Below are positions 1-8,279 of a stretch of DNA of 64,000 nucleotides, piece by piece; within the stretch, counting starts at the first letter, position 1; each line of letters begins with the position of its first letter. The notes beneath the pieces are model-generated. The model had not been told where the DNA came from. It ran no database searches and worked only from the letters and a program-made list of their open reading frames with translations. The DNA comes from Methanomassiliicoccales archaeon PtaU1.Bin124 (GTDB taxonomy: Archaea > Thermoplasmatota > Thermoplasmata > Methanomassiliicoccales > UBA472), in contig MVRC01000012.1 in assembly GCA_002067865.1 (NCBI GenBank), positions 219,395 to 283,394 on the forward strand. Direction: 5' to 3'. A program made the position numbers and the translations under genes.

Positions 1-186
1 AAATTTATGAACATTTAGGTTGTCAATATTTATTTTTAAAAAACGAATTGCACTGGGATATTCATCTTCCTCATCAATAGTAAAAATGTACACGTCATTA
101 AAATATTTATTAAATTGTCTCCCCATGTCTAGCATCCAGGGATATAAAAATGGAGCCCAAATTACACATTTTTGTTCAACCGACAA
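1..186 (-). CDS. Hypothetical protein, truncated at window edge (possible glycosyltransferase N-terminus)
   Basis: A leftward frame is open from base 258 to the window edge. Its translation reads like real protein, with stretches such as CVIWAPFLYPWMLDMGRQF and DVYIFTIDEEDEYP. The frame has no ATG before the hydrophobic segment; a TTG at 184-186 is the best start, lying about 26 bases after an AT-rich TATA-like region (201-220), so a leaderless start is likely. An early hydrophobic strand followed by a polar helix would suit the first beta-alpha unit of a GT-B glycosyltransferase, and the divergent neighbour is one, but 62 codons are too few to assign a family. The 3' end lies outside the window. 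Confidence 0.45.
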   Translation of the reverse strand, partial: MSVEQKCVIWAPFLYPWMLDMGRQFNKYFNDVYIFTIDEEDEYPSAIRFLKINIDNLNVHKF

Positions 187-322
187 GATATCCCAACAAA
201 TAAAATATTTATTAATATTTACATTCTCTGATATGCCATTCTTGACAGAAAATCTTCTTCATATTATAATATTAGTTATTAAATATTGACAAATGAATAT
301 TAAGATTGGAATGTTGGATCCT

Positions 323-1585
323 ATGAAAAATGTCCTCATTGTTTCTTTCTATTTTTCAGAAAGTGAGAATATTGGTTCCCATCGCTCTCGAGGCCTAGCT
401 GAAAATCTTTCAAAATTTGGTTGGCATCCAATAATCATTACTCAACAAAATTCCACTCCCTTTAACTGTGCCAATTGTGAAATTATTGAAGTCCCTTTCT
501 GTTCAAAACTATCATACTGGAAGCGCAAATTTGGTTATTCCGAACATTCCGCAATTCTTAAACCAAATCGTTTTGATGGCCAAAAGTACTCAATATTTGA
601 TACCGGGTCTGAAATTATCCGTTTTATATTATTTTATCCTGACGAAGCTAATTCCTGGATATCACCTACAATTGAAAAAATTCAAGAAATCCTAAAAAAT
701 GAAAAAATTTCAGCAATAATTAGTACATCATCTCCAATTTCTTCGCATTTTATCGCATGTAATATTAAGCGCAGATTTAACATACCATGGATTGCTGATT
801 TTCGGGATCTGTGGTCTCAAAATCATTATTTGAGATCAAAAATTTGGAAAGCAAGACATATCATAAATGAAAAAATAACAATTTCTAATGCAAATATTTT
901 GACTACTGTGTCGGCCCCACTAGCAAATAAACTCGAAAACATTCACCATCTCCGGGCAATTTCGATAATGAATGGCTATAATCGCCTTGATTTGAATTTA
1001 GGTGAGCCATTAGATCAAAAATTTTCTATCATTCATACGGGGAGATTATATGAAGGTCGGAGAGATCCAGAGCCACTATTTCGTGCGATTCATAATTTAA
1101 TTTTAACCAATAAAATTTCTCCTAATGAAATTTCTGTCAATTTTTATGGATGTGATGATGAATGGTTGAAGAAATGTATAGAACGATATCAATTGCAAGA
1201 TATTGTCAGTTCTGTAGGTATTATTTCGAGGGATGAATCAATTAAAAAACAACGAAGCGCGCAACTATTATTATTATTAACTTGGAATTCTTCTGATGAA
1301 AGTGGTGTATATACTGGGAAAATTTTCGAGTACATTGCCGCAAAGCGACCAATATTTTTGATGGGGTGTGAGGGTGGAGTGGCATCTCAATTAATTATGA
1401 ATGCCGGTATAGGGAAAGTGGCAGATAATAAAAATAGTATTGAAGAAATATTAATGGGGTATTATATCGATTTTAAAAAATACGGGTATGTTCCATATAA
1501 TGAAAAAAAAGAAATAACCAGCACATTAGATCAAGAAAGAATGGCAAGGCAGTTTGCTGAACTACTTGATGATCTGACCTCCTGA
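323..1585 (+). CDS. Glycosyltransferase family 4-like protein
   Basis: Predicted cytoplasmic GT-B glycosyltransferase of about 420 residues that would transfer a sugar from a nucleotide donor onto a glycan or lipid carrier. The N-terminus has the usual first strand (KNVLIVSFYFSES) and a loop rich in Ser, His and Arg. The C-terminal half has IHTGRLYEGRRDPEPLF, then a segment ending TGKIFEYIAAKRPI, the equivalent of the GT4 donor-site E-x7-E region. In-frame starts are ATG 293, 311 and 323. The TATA-like box at 276-285 would start transcription near 307, which excludes 293; 323 is chosen because it places the Rossmann strand at the N-terminus. It lies 19 bases before the flippase gene, probably in one transcript. 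Donor and acceptor cannot be read from the sequence. Confidence 0.8.
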   Translation: MKNVLIVSFYFSESENIGSHRSRGLAENLSKFGWHPIIITQQNSTPFNCANCEIIEVPFCSKLSYWKRKFGYSEHSAILKPNRFDGQKYSIFDTGSEIIRFILFYPDEANSWISPTIEKIQEILKNEKISAIISTSSPISSHFIACNIKRRFNIPWIADFRDLWSQNHYLRSKIWKARHIINEKITISNANILTTVSAPLANKLENIHHLRAISIMNGYNRLDLNLGEPLDQKFSIIHTGRLYEGRRDPEPLFRAIHNLILTNKISPNEISVNFYGCDDEWLKKCIERYQLQDIVSSVGIISRDESIKKQRSAQLLLLLTWNSSDESGVYTGKIFEYIAAKRPIFLMGCEGGVASQLIMNAGIGKVADNKNSIEEILMGYYIDFKKYGYVPYNEKKEITSTLDQERMARQFAELLDDLTS

Positions 1586-1604
1586 TTGTATCGTATAAAA
1601 ATCT

Positions 1605-3050
1605 ATGAGCATGCTAAATAAAAGTGGTTCCAAGAACAAAAACCTCATCGACGTGTTAACAGTGATGAGTGGAACGACAGCAGCTCAATTAATAATAATC
1701 ATATCAGCTCCGTTAGTAACTCGCTTATATGGTGCAGATTCTTTTGGATTATCTTCACTATTCTCTTCAATTGTCAGTATTTTGGTCGTAGTAGTATGCC
1801 TTCGATATGAAATGGCGATTATGCTTCCGAAAAGCGATGAAGAAGCAATAAATATTCTAATTTTAAGTATAATAATATCATTCATTTTCAGTTTAATGCT
1901 GGTTCCTTTTATATTATTGTTTGAATCGAATTTGATAATAATCCTCAATGCGCCAGGGCTTCAAAATTATTTGTGGTTAGTTCCTCCAATGGTATTCTTC
2001 ACCGGATCTTTTTCAGCTTTAAGTTATTGGATAATCCGGAGGAAAAAATTTAAAAACCTGGCATTTGCACAGGTGGCAAAAGCCACAGCAACTTCTGGGA
2101 CTCAATTATCTGCAGGTTACATGGGATATGCCACAGGTGGTAATCTTATTGGTGGGAGCGTTCTGGGCCAGACATTCGCTTCAACAATTCTTAGCTTTCA
2201 AGTCTGGAAATCAGATAAACACATTATTAAAAATTTTGTCAGTCGGAAACAAATGAGGCAATGCCTACACCACTATCAGAATTTTCCACTTTATGATGTT
2301 TGGTCCGGGTTATTAAATGCATTTTCTTTTCAAATGCCGATTTTTATTCTGTCAATATTTTTTTCTTCCACCGTTGTAGGTTTTTATTCTCTCGCACTCT
2401 TAGTTCTGTTGTTGCCGACCTCATTCATTGGGTCGGCGATTGGTCAAATTTTTTATCAAAGGTCATCAGAGGCATATCATAAGAATAATGGTGAATTTGC
2501 CACCATCGTTGAGGCCACGGTTTCTCAATTATTTTTAATTGGGTTTCCGATAATATTATCATTGGTTATAATCGGTGGGGATGCATTTAATATTGTTTTT
2601 GGATCAAATTGGACCGAAGCGGGATATTTTTCACAAGTACTCTCGATTTGGATATTAGTTGTGTTCGTTACCAGTCCAATAAGTACCATATATGCAATAT
2701 TTAGAAAATTACGGATTTTATTAATCATAAATGTAATATTATTTTTTATCCGAACTATTGTATTGATTATCGGTGGAATTTTTAATGATGTGTATCTGGG
2801 TTTAACGTTGTTTTCACTCGCCAGTTCAATAATCTTGATTGCGATGGGTATTCATATTCTAAAAATATCGAAAATTTCTATTCGACACTTATGCGACTCT
2901 GTCAAATATTATTTAGTTCTAGGATCATTTTGTCTAGTTTTAATTTTTATCATTAGAAATATTTTCCTAAATAATCCGCAGATGGTTATAATACTCTCGG
3001 TTGTAATTATCATGCCATACTATTTTATATTATTATATAAATATTATTAA
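1605..3050 (+). CDS. Polysaccharide flippase (Wzx-like, MOP superfamily)
   Basis: A 481-residue integral membrane protein with about 12-14 hydrophobic segments spread over its length, as in lipid-linked oligosaccharide flippases. The N-terminus has the family pattern of a short cytoplasmic stretch, then GTTAAQLIIIISAPLVTRLYGADSFG, in which a helix ends at Tyr-Gly and an acidic/Phe-Gly turn follows (here described in two parts because of length). The expected job is to move undecaprenyl- or dolichyl-linked glycan units across the membrane. It follows the GT4 gene by 19 bases and shares its AT-rich composition. A second flippase lies at 19771-21033, so the cell may export two glycans or this copy may have come with the island. 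Confidence 0.85.
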   Translation: MSMLNKSGSKNKNLIDVLTVMSGTTAAQLIIIISAPLVTRLYGADSFGLSSLFSSIVSILVVVVCLRYEMAIMLPKSDEEAINILILSIIISFIFSLMLVPFILLFESNLIIILNAPGLQNYLWLVPPMVFFTGSFSALSYWIIRRKKFKNLAFAQVAKATATSGTQLSAGYMGYATGGNLIGGSVLGQTFASTILSFQVWKSDKHIIKNFVSRKQMRQCLHHYQNFPLYDVWSGLLNAFSFQMPIFILSIFFSSTVVGFYSLALLVLLLPTSFIGSAIGQIFYQRSSEAYHKNNGEFATIVEATVSQLFLIGFPIILSLVIIGGDAFNIVFGSNWTEAGYFSQVLSIWILVVFVTSPISTIYAIFRKLRILLIINVILFFIRTIVLIIGGIFNDVYLGLTLFSLASSIILIAMGIHILKISKISIRHLCDSVKYYLVLGSFCLVLIFIIRNIFLNNPQMVIILSVVIIMPYYFILLYKYY

Positions 3051-3053
3051 TTA

Positions 3054-4742
3054 CTAATTTTTTTCCTGATATAAATTCGATACATAATCGGCTGTAAGGA
3101 ATGAATTAACGTTTTTCCTTAAATGATATTCGGATAAAAATCGAGATTCTTCAATAAAACCATAATATGCCAATGGGTGAAATTTATAAATTTCATTCTC
3201 TACAATTTTTGCCCTAACGTTTTCTTTTACGTCAATTAATTTGTTTTTATAATCTAACACGAATTTCGAATCAGCTAGTGATCCAGAAATCGCCATCAAC
3301 ATTTTTTCAGAATTTGATTCCGCCAAATTCAAATTTGTTGTACATTCAATATCTTTTAATTTATATAAATTATCGACAAATAAATATGTTAAACAATATT
3401 TTTTATATAAATATTGATGGATTTTATATTTTAATGGTACTCTTTTAAAAAATTTTATCAATTGCGTATCCCACAGTGGCAATCTCCATTCATATTCAAA
3501 AAATTCATATGTTCTAACAGAATTTATAATAAACTTCGATTGTCTCTCCATGAAATCAAAATATTCGAAGCCATTTGCATAAGATTCTGCATTATTAATA
3601 ATAATTTCTGATATATAATTTCGAATTTTATTTTTTAACAGTCTTCGATTTTGTTTGGAGTCTTTATTGGGCTGATTTAAGAAATGATAGTTAATAACCT
3701 CCTCAGCGCAGAGATCGTTATTATATACGTTCCTATTGAGCAAATCTCCCGGTATATGACCCCCAGATATCATATCTCCTGTGTGTCCCGGTACAAATGT
3801 TGAATTGCTTGGCACGAGCTGATTTTCTTTTATGAATTTCACTGCGAGAAAATCTTGTATGTGTGGTAGAGACGTGGAATTCGAGGCATATTTATAATAT
3901 GTTTTTAATATTTCAGAAGAATAAATATCTTTCCATTTATCATTGGTATATTCAATAAATATCCATTCATATCCCAATGCATCAGCAACTTTTTTACTTA
4001 TTTTAGATTCTGCATTATTTAATCGTCCATACGAAAAACAAATTACATCTGTTATACCATATTTTTTTAATAATGCTACAATAATTCTGGAATCCAATCC
4101 ACCACTCAAAGGGACAACAAGAAATTTTCCTTTATCAACGGTTGATTGTTTCAATCTAAGAAAAACATTATTAAACACAGTATCAAGTTGTGATAATAAC
4201 ATATGTTCTGTTACATTTTCAATGATTTTGTTAGTTGGATAAAAATATTTCCAAATTTCCATCTTTTTTATTTGTTTAGAATAAAATAATAATTCTCCAG
4301 CCTGAAGTTGGAAAATGTTTTGGTAAATTGTTTCTCTACCCATAACGTAACCAGTATGTAGGAATTCTAAAACATTTTTTTGATCGATAATAGTTGAATT
4401 ATCGATCAAATCGTCTGAACAATCGGATAACACCGTCTCCAATTCATTATTGCGATAATAAATTGGTATCGTTCTTAACCGGTCAACTACACACAATAAT
4501 ATTTCTGGTGTTTGAAAAATTATCGCGAAGTCTCCCTCAAGGTTTTGTATCAGCGGACAAATAGATTCAGAAGTTCTTTTCGAATCTTGTGATATTTTAT
4601 CCATGAAAATTTTGCAGAGATCAACTGCTTCGACATATTTATTCTCGAAAAAAATATTGCCCTTAATGCTGAGTGACACATCATTAATTATTATAGATTT
4701 CCAATTATATTTATAATTATTTAAAATAATTTTTATATTCAT
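3054..4742 (-). CDS. Asparagine synthase-like (AsnB-type) ATP-pyrophosphatase protein
   Basis: 562 residues. Residues 70-100 resemble the end of a class II glutamine amidotransferase domain (GDFAIIF, then VVDRLRTIPIYY), and residues 208-420 form the synthetase domain with the PP-loop SGGLDS at 213-218. The N-terminal nucleophile Cys2 of true glutamine-hydrolysing synthases is absent: the protein begins Met-Asn-Ile. It would therefore need free ammonia or another amine, or catalyse a different adenylation-dependent amidation. Such AsnB-like proteins are common in surface-glycan loci, where they may amidate uronic acids; that role is inference. ATG 4742 is preferred over the in-frame GTG at 4748. 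It converges on the flippase gene, with 3 bases between stops. Confidence 0.75.
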   Translation of the reverse strand: MNIKIILNNYKYNWKSIIINDVSLSIKGNIFFENKYVEAVDLCKIFMDKISQDSKRTSESICPLIQNLEGDFAIIFQTPEILLCVVDRLRTIPIYYRNNELETVLSDCSDDLIDNSTIIDQKNVLEFLHTGYVMGRETIYQNIFQLQAGELLFYSKQIKKMEIWKYFYPTNKIIENVTEHMLLSQLDTVFNNVFLRLKQSTVDKGKFLVVPLSGGLDSRIIVALLKKYGITDVICFSYGRLNNAESKISKKVADALGYEWIFIEYTNDKWKDIYSSEILKTYYKYASNSTSLPHIQDFLAVKFIKENQLVPSNSTFVPGHTGDMISGGHIPGDLLNRNVYNNDLCAEEVINYHFLNQPNKDSKQNRRLLKNKIRNYISEIIINNAESYANGFEYFDFMERQSKFIINSVRTYEFFEYEWRLPLWDTQLIKFFKRVPLKYKIHQYLYKKYCLTYLFVDNLYKLKDIECTTNLNLAESNSEKMLMAISGSLADSKFVLDYKNKLIDVKENVRAKIVENEIYKFHPLAYYGFIEESRFLSEYHLRKNVNSFLTADYVSNLYQEKN

Positions 4743-4817
4743 TTTCACAGTTTTTGAAGAACTAGATACATATAATTCTTTTTTGTAGGATCGAACACAA
4801 CTCTCATAATAAGAAAA

Positions 4818-5717
4818 TTATTTTTCATGACTCATTAAAATCCTCAGTGAATTTAAAATCAAGGCCACAAATATTAAAAAAAGGCCCACTCCGAACATTG
4901 CAATTCCTGCAATGCCCTGCAATGTTAGGGTCCACTGGAATATGATAGTAGTTTCAAACAGAGTAAATAAACCTAAAATCGTGCCTGCTGACAAAATAAA
5001 AAATCCTGGGACTCCAAACAATAATAAGGGTCGTTTATATCCAACAAAACCAACAATCCTTCCTAGAACCGACATGCCATGTTTCCATGGATTCTCTTTA
5101 TGGCCATTCGGGACATCGTATCTAACATTGAAAGGAACCTCAACGATCTTCAATCCCTTTCTAGAAAAATGCATAATCATATCTGTTTCGATGTTGTAAT
5201 CTTTTGAATCGAAATCAAGATTTTTTAGAGCGCTTCGAGAAAGTGCCCGATATCCCGACTGGGAGTCCGTTATCGAAACATCCGATCCCATCTTCTGAGC
5301 AAAGTTAATCGTCTTAAGTCCAAGGCGCCTCGTCCTCGGAATCTCAGCATCATCACGAATATAACGAGATCCAATAACCAGGTCCGCCTTTCCCTCAAGC
5401 ACCGGCGCACTAATCGCCGGTATTTCGCCCGGGTCCATCTGCCCGTCCCCGTCCAGCATTACAACGCAGTCGGGGTCGTATCGCATGCATTCCTTGAATC
5501 CTTCCATCAACGCATGCGCCTTGCCAGAGTTCTTCTCCAGATCATAAACCACAGCACCGGCAATCTTCGCCAACAACGACGTCCTATCCTTCGAACCGTC
5601 GTTCACCACGATGACCTTGTAAACATACGGTGCAGCCAGATGCACTACCGAAGCGATCGTCAGTTCCTCATTATACGCAGGAATGAGCGCTATCACCCTG
5701 CCGCTCTCGCCAGGCAT
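4818..5717 (-). CDS. Glycosyltransferase family 2, dolichol-phosphate mannosyltransferase-like, with C-terminal membrane helices
   Basis: About 299 residues. The N-terminal GT-A domain shows ALIPAYNEELTIASVV, VVNDGSKDRT and the metal-binding MLDGDGQMDP (DxD). The last 75 residues hold two hydrophobic helices, as in DPM1/GtrB-like polyprenyl-phosphate glycosyltransferases, so it probably loads a lipid-phosphate sugar at the membrane. ATG 5717 is chosen because a TATA box (TTATTAAATC, minus strand, 5738-5747) sits 26 bases upstream, giving a leaderless start; upstream in-frame ATG 5768 would add an unconvincing leader. The 5' half is GC-rich like the chromosome and the 3' half AT-rich like the island, so a recombination joint probably lies within the gene. 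Confidence 0.85.
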   Translation of the reverse strand: MPGESGRVIALIPAYNEELTIASVVHLAAPYVYKVIVVNDGSKDRTSLLAKIAGAVVYDLEKNSGKAHALMEGFKECMRYDPDCVVMLDGDGQMDPGEIPAISAPVLEGKADLVIGSRYIRDDAEIPRTRRLGLKTINFAQKMGSDVSITDSQSGYRALSRSALKNLDFDSKDYNIETDMIMHFSRKGLKIVEVPFNVRYDVPNGHKENPWKHGMSVLGRIVGFVGYKRPLLLFGVPGFFILSAGTILGLFTLFETTIIFQWTLTLQGIAGIAMFGVGLFLIFVALILNSLRILMSHEK

Positions 5718-5737
5718 CACATTGAGCAATCCATTCT

Positions 5738-5747
5738 GATTTAATAA
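5738..5747 (-). promoter_or_regulatory. TATA box for GT2 gene
   Basis: TTATTAAATC on the minus strand, centred 26 bases before ATG 5717. The spacing fits an archaeal promoter making a leaderless mRNA and decides the start of the glycosyltransferase gene. Confidence 0.5.
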
Positions 5748-5896
5748 GGTTGGCCTCCAGCACTCCATCAATGCCTAACAATCGACTCACAAAATTGACG
5801 AACGTAACGAACCAACACCAGTTTTTTAATCCCTTCAGATAATTATTCCGGATCATTCATAAAGTATATCATCCACCATCGTGATTGATTGCCCCA

Positions 5897-6790
5897 ATGA
5901 CCGACCAGGTCCCAGAGAAGTACTGCCCGAACTGCGGCAACCCTCTCGCTCAACATGACGTCTTCTGCAGCCGCTGCGGCACTAACACCAATCAACAGGC
6001 AGCGCCACCGACGGCCGCCCCGGCACCGTTGCCGCCACCGCTTCCCCCACCGAAGAAGCGCAAGAGCGCAGTCGGCCCGATCGCTCTGATCGTCGTCATC
6101 GGCGTCGTCATCGGACTGCTCATGCTCGACATCCCCCAGCAGCTGTTGGAGGACGGCGGGTTCGAACTGCCCGGCCTGTCCGGCAAGACGTACACCTCCG
6201 GCAACGGCACCAAGCTGTACTCCTGGACGTACGACAACGATAACTACACCGTCAGGTACAATCTCACCACGTCCCAGTACAACTACTATCACAATAACGG
6301 CATCCAGCGTTACATGACAGTGAACGATTACGATCACGGTCTGGGCTTCATCACCAACGACAGCACCATGAGGCAGCTCGCCTACGATCTCAAAACGCTA
6401 GCGGACAAGGCAGGCCTGGACAGTCTCGGCACTGCCAACATGGTCCTCAGCTTCGTGCAGAAGGCGATGCCCTACCAGTATGACAACATCACCTACGGGG
6501 AAGAGGAGTATTGGGCCTTCCCGATCGAGATGCTATGGCTCGGTCACGGCGACTGCGAGGACAAGTCGTTCATGTACTGCAGCCTGATGGAGATCCTCGG
6601 CTACGACACCTGCCTGCTCTTCTTCACCGGTCATGTTGCAGCAGGGATCGCGATGCCTGATGGCTCTGGCACATGGCGCTACCCGCACGACGGCGTGAAC
6701 TACTACTATTGCGAAACGACCGGGTCTGGGTGGGCCATAGGGGACAAGCCCGAGGAGTACGGCGATTCCCACCTGGTAGTAGTGGCGTAA
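5897..6790 (+). CDS. Zinc-ribbon, membrane-anchored transglutaminase-like protein
   Basis: 297 residues in three parts. Residues 8-30 form a zinc ribbon (CPNC at 10-13, CSRC at 24-27). A Pro/Ala linker of about 20 residues and a basic KKRK lead into a membrane helix near 58-76. The remainder is probably extracytoplasmic and has a transglutaminase-like core, with the Cys in HGDCEDKS, the His in FTGHVAAGIA and a following polar strand that could give the Asp. Family knowledge suggests a protease or peptide-crosslinking fold; substrate unknown. ATG 5897 is used; an in-frame TTG 12 bases upstream is possible. The gene stands alone between convergent and divergent neighbours. The cytoplasmic zinc ribbon joined to an external papain-like domain is unusual. 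Confidence 0.8.
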   Translation: MTDQVPEKYCPNCGNPLAQHDVFCSRCGTNTNQQAAPPTAAPAPLPPPLPPPKKRKSAVGPIALIVVIGVVIGLLMLDIPQQLLEDGGFELPGLSGKTYTSGNGTKLYSWTYDNDNYTVRYNLTTSQYNYYHNNGIQRYMTVNDYDHGLGFITNDSTMRQLAYDLKTLADKAGLDSLGTANMVLSFVQKAMPYQYDNITYGEEEYWAFPIEMLWLGHGDCEDKSFMYCSLMEILGYDTCLLFFTGHVAAGIAMPDGSGTWRYPHDGVNYYYCETTGSGWAIGDKPEEYGDSHLVVVA

Positions 6791-6906
6791 AACCCTTTCT
6801 TCATTGGATCCTACTGATCCCATTTTTCTCTCCGATGTTGATTTTTTAGTTCACTGAGAAATATCAATCATATGTCTGCAATTTCGAATAAAAAATGTTC
6901 GTACAA

Positions 6907-6914
6907 TTTTTATA
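6907..6914 (+). promoter_or_regulatory. TATA box for small winged-helix regulator
   Basis: TTTTTATA centred about 27 bases before ATG 6939, in an AT-rich stretch. The spacing implies a leaderless transcript starting at or next to the ATG. Confidence 0.5.
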
Positions 6915-6938
6915 CGCACATTATTCTCATAACCTAAT

Positions 6939-7283
6939 ATGGGCGCGTTCACCAATACCTTCGGGGTATCACCAAGGGTGGCTGTACTAGAAGCATTCAT
7001 TGAAAACGATGGACAAAAGTTCTCAAGACCAGAGATCATTGAAATGACTGGAATCTCTAGAGGTGCTGTTTATTACACAGTGGACAAATTGGTCCAAGAA
7101 GGATTCATAATAAAAAAAAAAGGGTCGGGGAAGGCACAAAAATATGCATTAAATACAAATGATGCGAGATCGAAAATCCTTTCCACAATCGAAAGCCTAT
7201 TAGTTGCTGGTCAAATTGAGGCGATTATGAAAAAAGAATCAAACCTCCCTCAATCAAATCGTTTAGAAGGCTCAATATTATGA
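6939..7283 (+). CDS. Small winged-helix DNA-binding protein (MarR/TrmB-like)
   Basis: 114 residues with a winged-helix fold over residues 10-75: helix VAVLEAFIEND, the segment RPEIIEMTGISRGAVYYTV as helix-turn-helix, then the wing IIKKKGSGKAQKYAL. The last 35 residues are helical and may dimerise. It is a probable transcription factor; target unknown. The gene is notably less GC-rich than its surroundings, suggesting acquisition. It is leaderless from its TATA box. Neighbours are an unrelated membrane protein upstream and the convergent TrmB gene downstream, so context gives no regulon. Confidence 0.75.
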   Translation: MGAFTNTFGVSPRVAVLEAFIENDGQKFSRPEIIEMTGISRGAVYYTVDKLVQEGFIIKKKGSGKAQKYALNTNDARSKILSTIESLLVAGQIEAIMKKESNLPQSNRLEGSIL

Positions 7284-7350
7284 CAATGGGTAGGGAATAA
7301 CCGTCTAATATTCAAAATAAGAAATTTTAGTTGATAAGCATCCCTGAAAT

Positions 7351-7372
7351 ATTGGGGTTTGCAAGACCCAAT
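7351..7372. terminator. Hairpin between convergent regulator genes
   Basis: ATTGGG and CCCAAT form a 6-bp inverted repeat around a 10-base loop, between the ends of the genes at 6939-7283 and 7412-8212. It may help end either transcript, but no clear T-run follows. Confidence 0.25.
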
Positions 7373-7411
7373 CAGGCGGTTGGACCGAATCTGGATGTTT
7401 AGTATTCCGTC

Positions 7412-8212
7412 TCAGCCATTATGTTGGGTTAAAGACTGCCCTTCTTCCACCATGTGCATGATGGCCGAATGCTGCAGCGCCACGATCAACGGCAGCTCGA
7501 AGACCAGCGCGGTCCGTTCGCCGTTCATCTCGTAGATCAGCAGCGACCTCCTCGCATCGACGATGATCAGCATCTCCGCGCGGTACAGGTCCTCGCTCGA
7601 TTCCAGCTTGCCGGTAAAGACCTTGACATACGTTTCTGCCAACGAATCGTTGCCTAGGTGCGGTTCCACCACGGTCGCATCTCCCAGCGCCGCCCGGAAC
7701 GTCTCCGCGTCCTCCGGCACCATGCAGAACACGTCCGCCCTGGTCGCGATCTCCTTCAGTTCCTTCACCAGCGGACGGAAGGTCGATGTCCTCGTGCACA
7801 CCACCATCAGGTCCTTTTTCACTTCGGAAAGGAACGTCCTCACCTGGTCCTGGATGCTCATCTCCCCCTTGATGTGCCACACCGGGAACGACCGCTGCTT
7901 GGCCTTGAGGCTGAGCTCCTGCAGTTCCGACGAAGCGGTCCGCATCGAATCCTCCAGGTCCTCCCGCAGCAAACGCATCAAACGGTCGGGCGGCACGGCC
8001 CGGTAGTATTTCGGCTTCCCCTGCCACACCTCCACATAGCCCTTAGATTCCAGCGATTCCAGGATATCATAGACCCGTGGTCTCGGCACCCCGCACGCCT
8101 CGTGCACCTGCCTGGCCGTTCCCTCTCCCAGACCGACCAGACTCGAATACACTCTCGCCTCGTACTCGGTCATTCCTAGACGAACCAGCTCTGGCACGGA
8201 TCTATCGAACAT
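7412..8212 (-). CDS. TrmB-family transcriptional regulator
   Basis: 266 residues. The N-terminal winged helix (about 8-75) shows GMTEYEARVYSSLV, then RVYDILESLESKGYV and the wing, the TrmB signature. A coiled segment near 90-110 precedes a C-terminal domain resembling the TrmB effector-binding region (about 120-245), which in characterised members binds sugars. The start codon overlaps a perfect 21-base dyad at 8212-8232, so it probably represses its own promoter and the divergent ABC-2 permease at 8280. The effector cannot be read; regulation of membrane export of a sugar-related or toxic compound is inference. Confidence 0.85.
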   Translation of the reverse strand: MFDRSVPELVRLGMTEYEARVYSSLVGLGEGTARQVHEACGVPRPRVYDILESLESKGYVEVWQGKPKYYRAVPPDRLMRLLREDLEDSMRTASSELQELSLKAKQRSFPVWHIKGEMSIQDQVRTFLSEVKKDLMVVCTRTSTFRPLVKELKEIATRADVFCMVPEDAETFRAALGDATVVEPHLGNDSLAETYVKVFTGKLESSEDLYRAEMLIIVDARRSLLIYEMNGERTALVFELPLIVALQHSAIMHMVEEGQSLTQHNG

Positions 8213-8232
8213 TGTAACTATGATAGTTACAA
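8212..8232. promoter_or_regulatory. TrmB-type operator between divergent genes
   Basis: Arms TTGTAACTAT (8212-8221) and ATAGTTACAA (8223-8232) are exact reverse complements around one central G. The dyad begins on the A of the regulator's ATG and lies 48 bases before the permease start, so one dimer could shut both promoters. Operator function is inferred from symmetry and position. Confidence 0.7.
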
Positions 8233-8279
8233 CAACTACATCTAACCTCCTTCTACTGACAGCTCATCGGTGGTTCACA

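Larger units (their letters stand above)
1..5300. other. AT-rich surface-glycan island (probable foreign DNA)
   Basis: Bases 1 to about 5,300 are strongly AT-rich by eye, whereas the rest of the window is mostly about 55-65% GC. The change falls inside the GT2 glycosyltransferase gene at 4818-5717, not between genes. The content (GT4 glycosyltransferase, flippase, asparagine-synthase-like protein, GT2) is typical of exchangeable polysaccharide loci. Horizontal acquisition is inferred from composition and content; no integrase, transposase or attachment site is visible. Confidence 0.7.

Noticed and set aside
20-289. Rightward 89-codon frame at the left edge
   Set aside because: Low-complexity translation, and the opposite strand gives a far more protein-like sequence over the same bases.
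1-5300. Insertion sequence or integrase borders around the AT-rich island
   Set aside because: No transposase or integrase frame, terminal inverted repeat or target duplication could be found by eye at either side.
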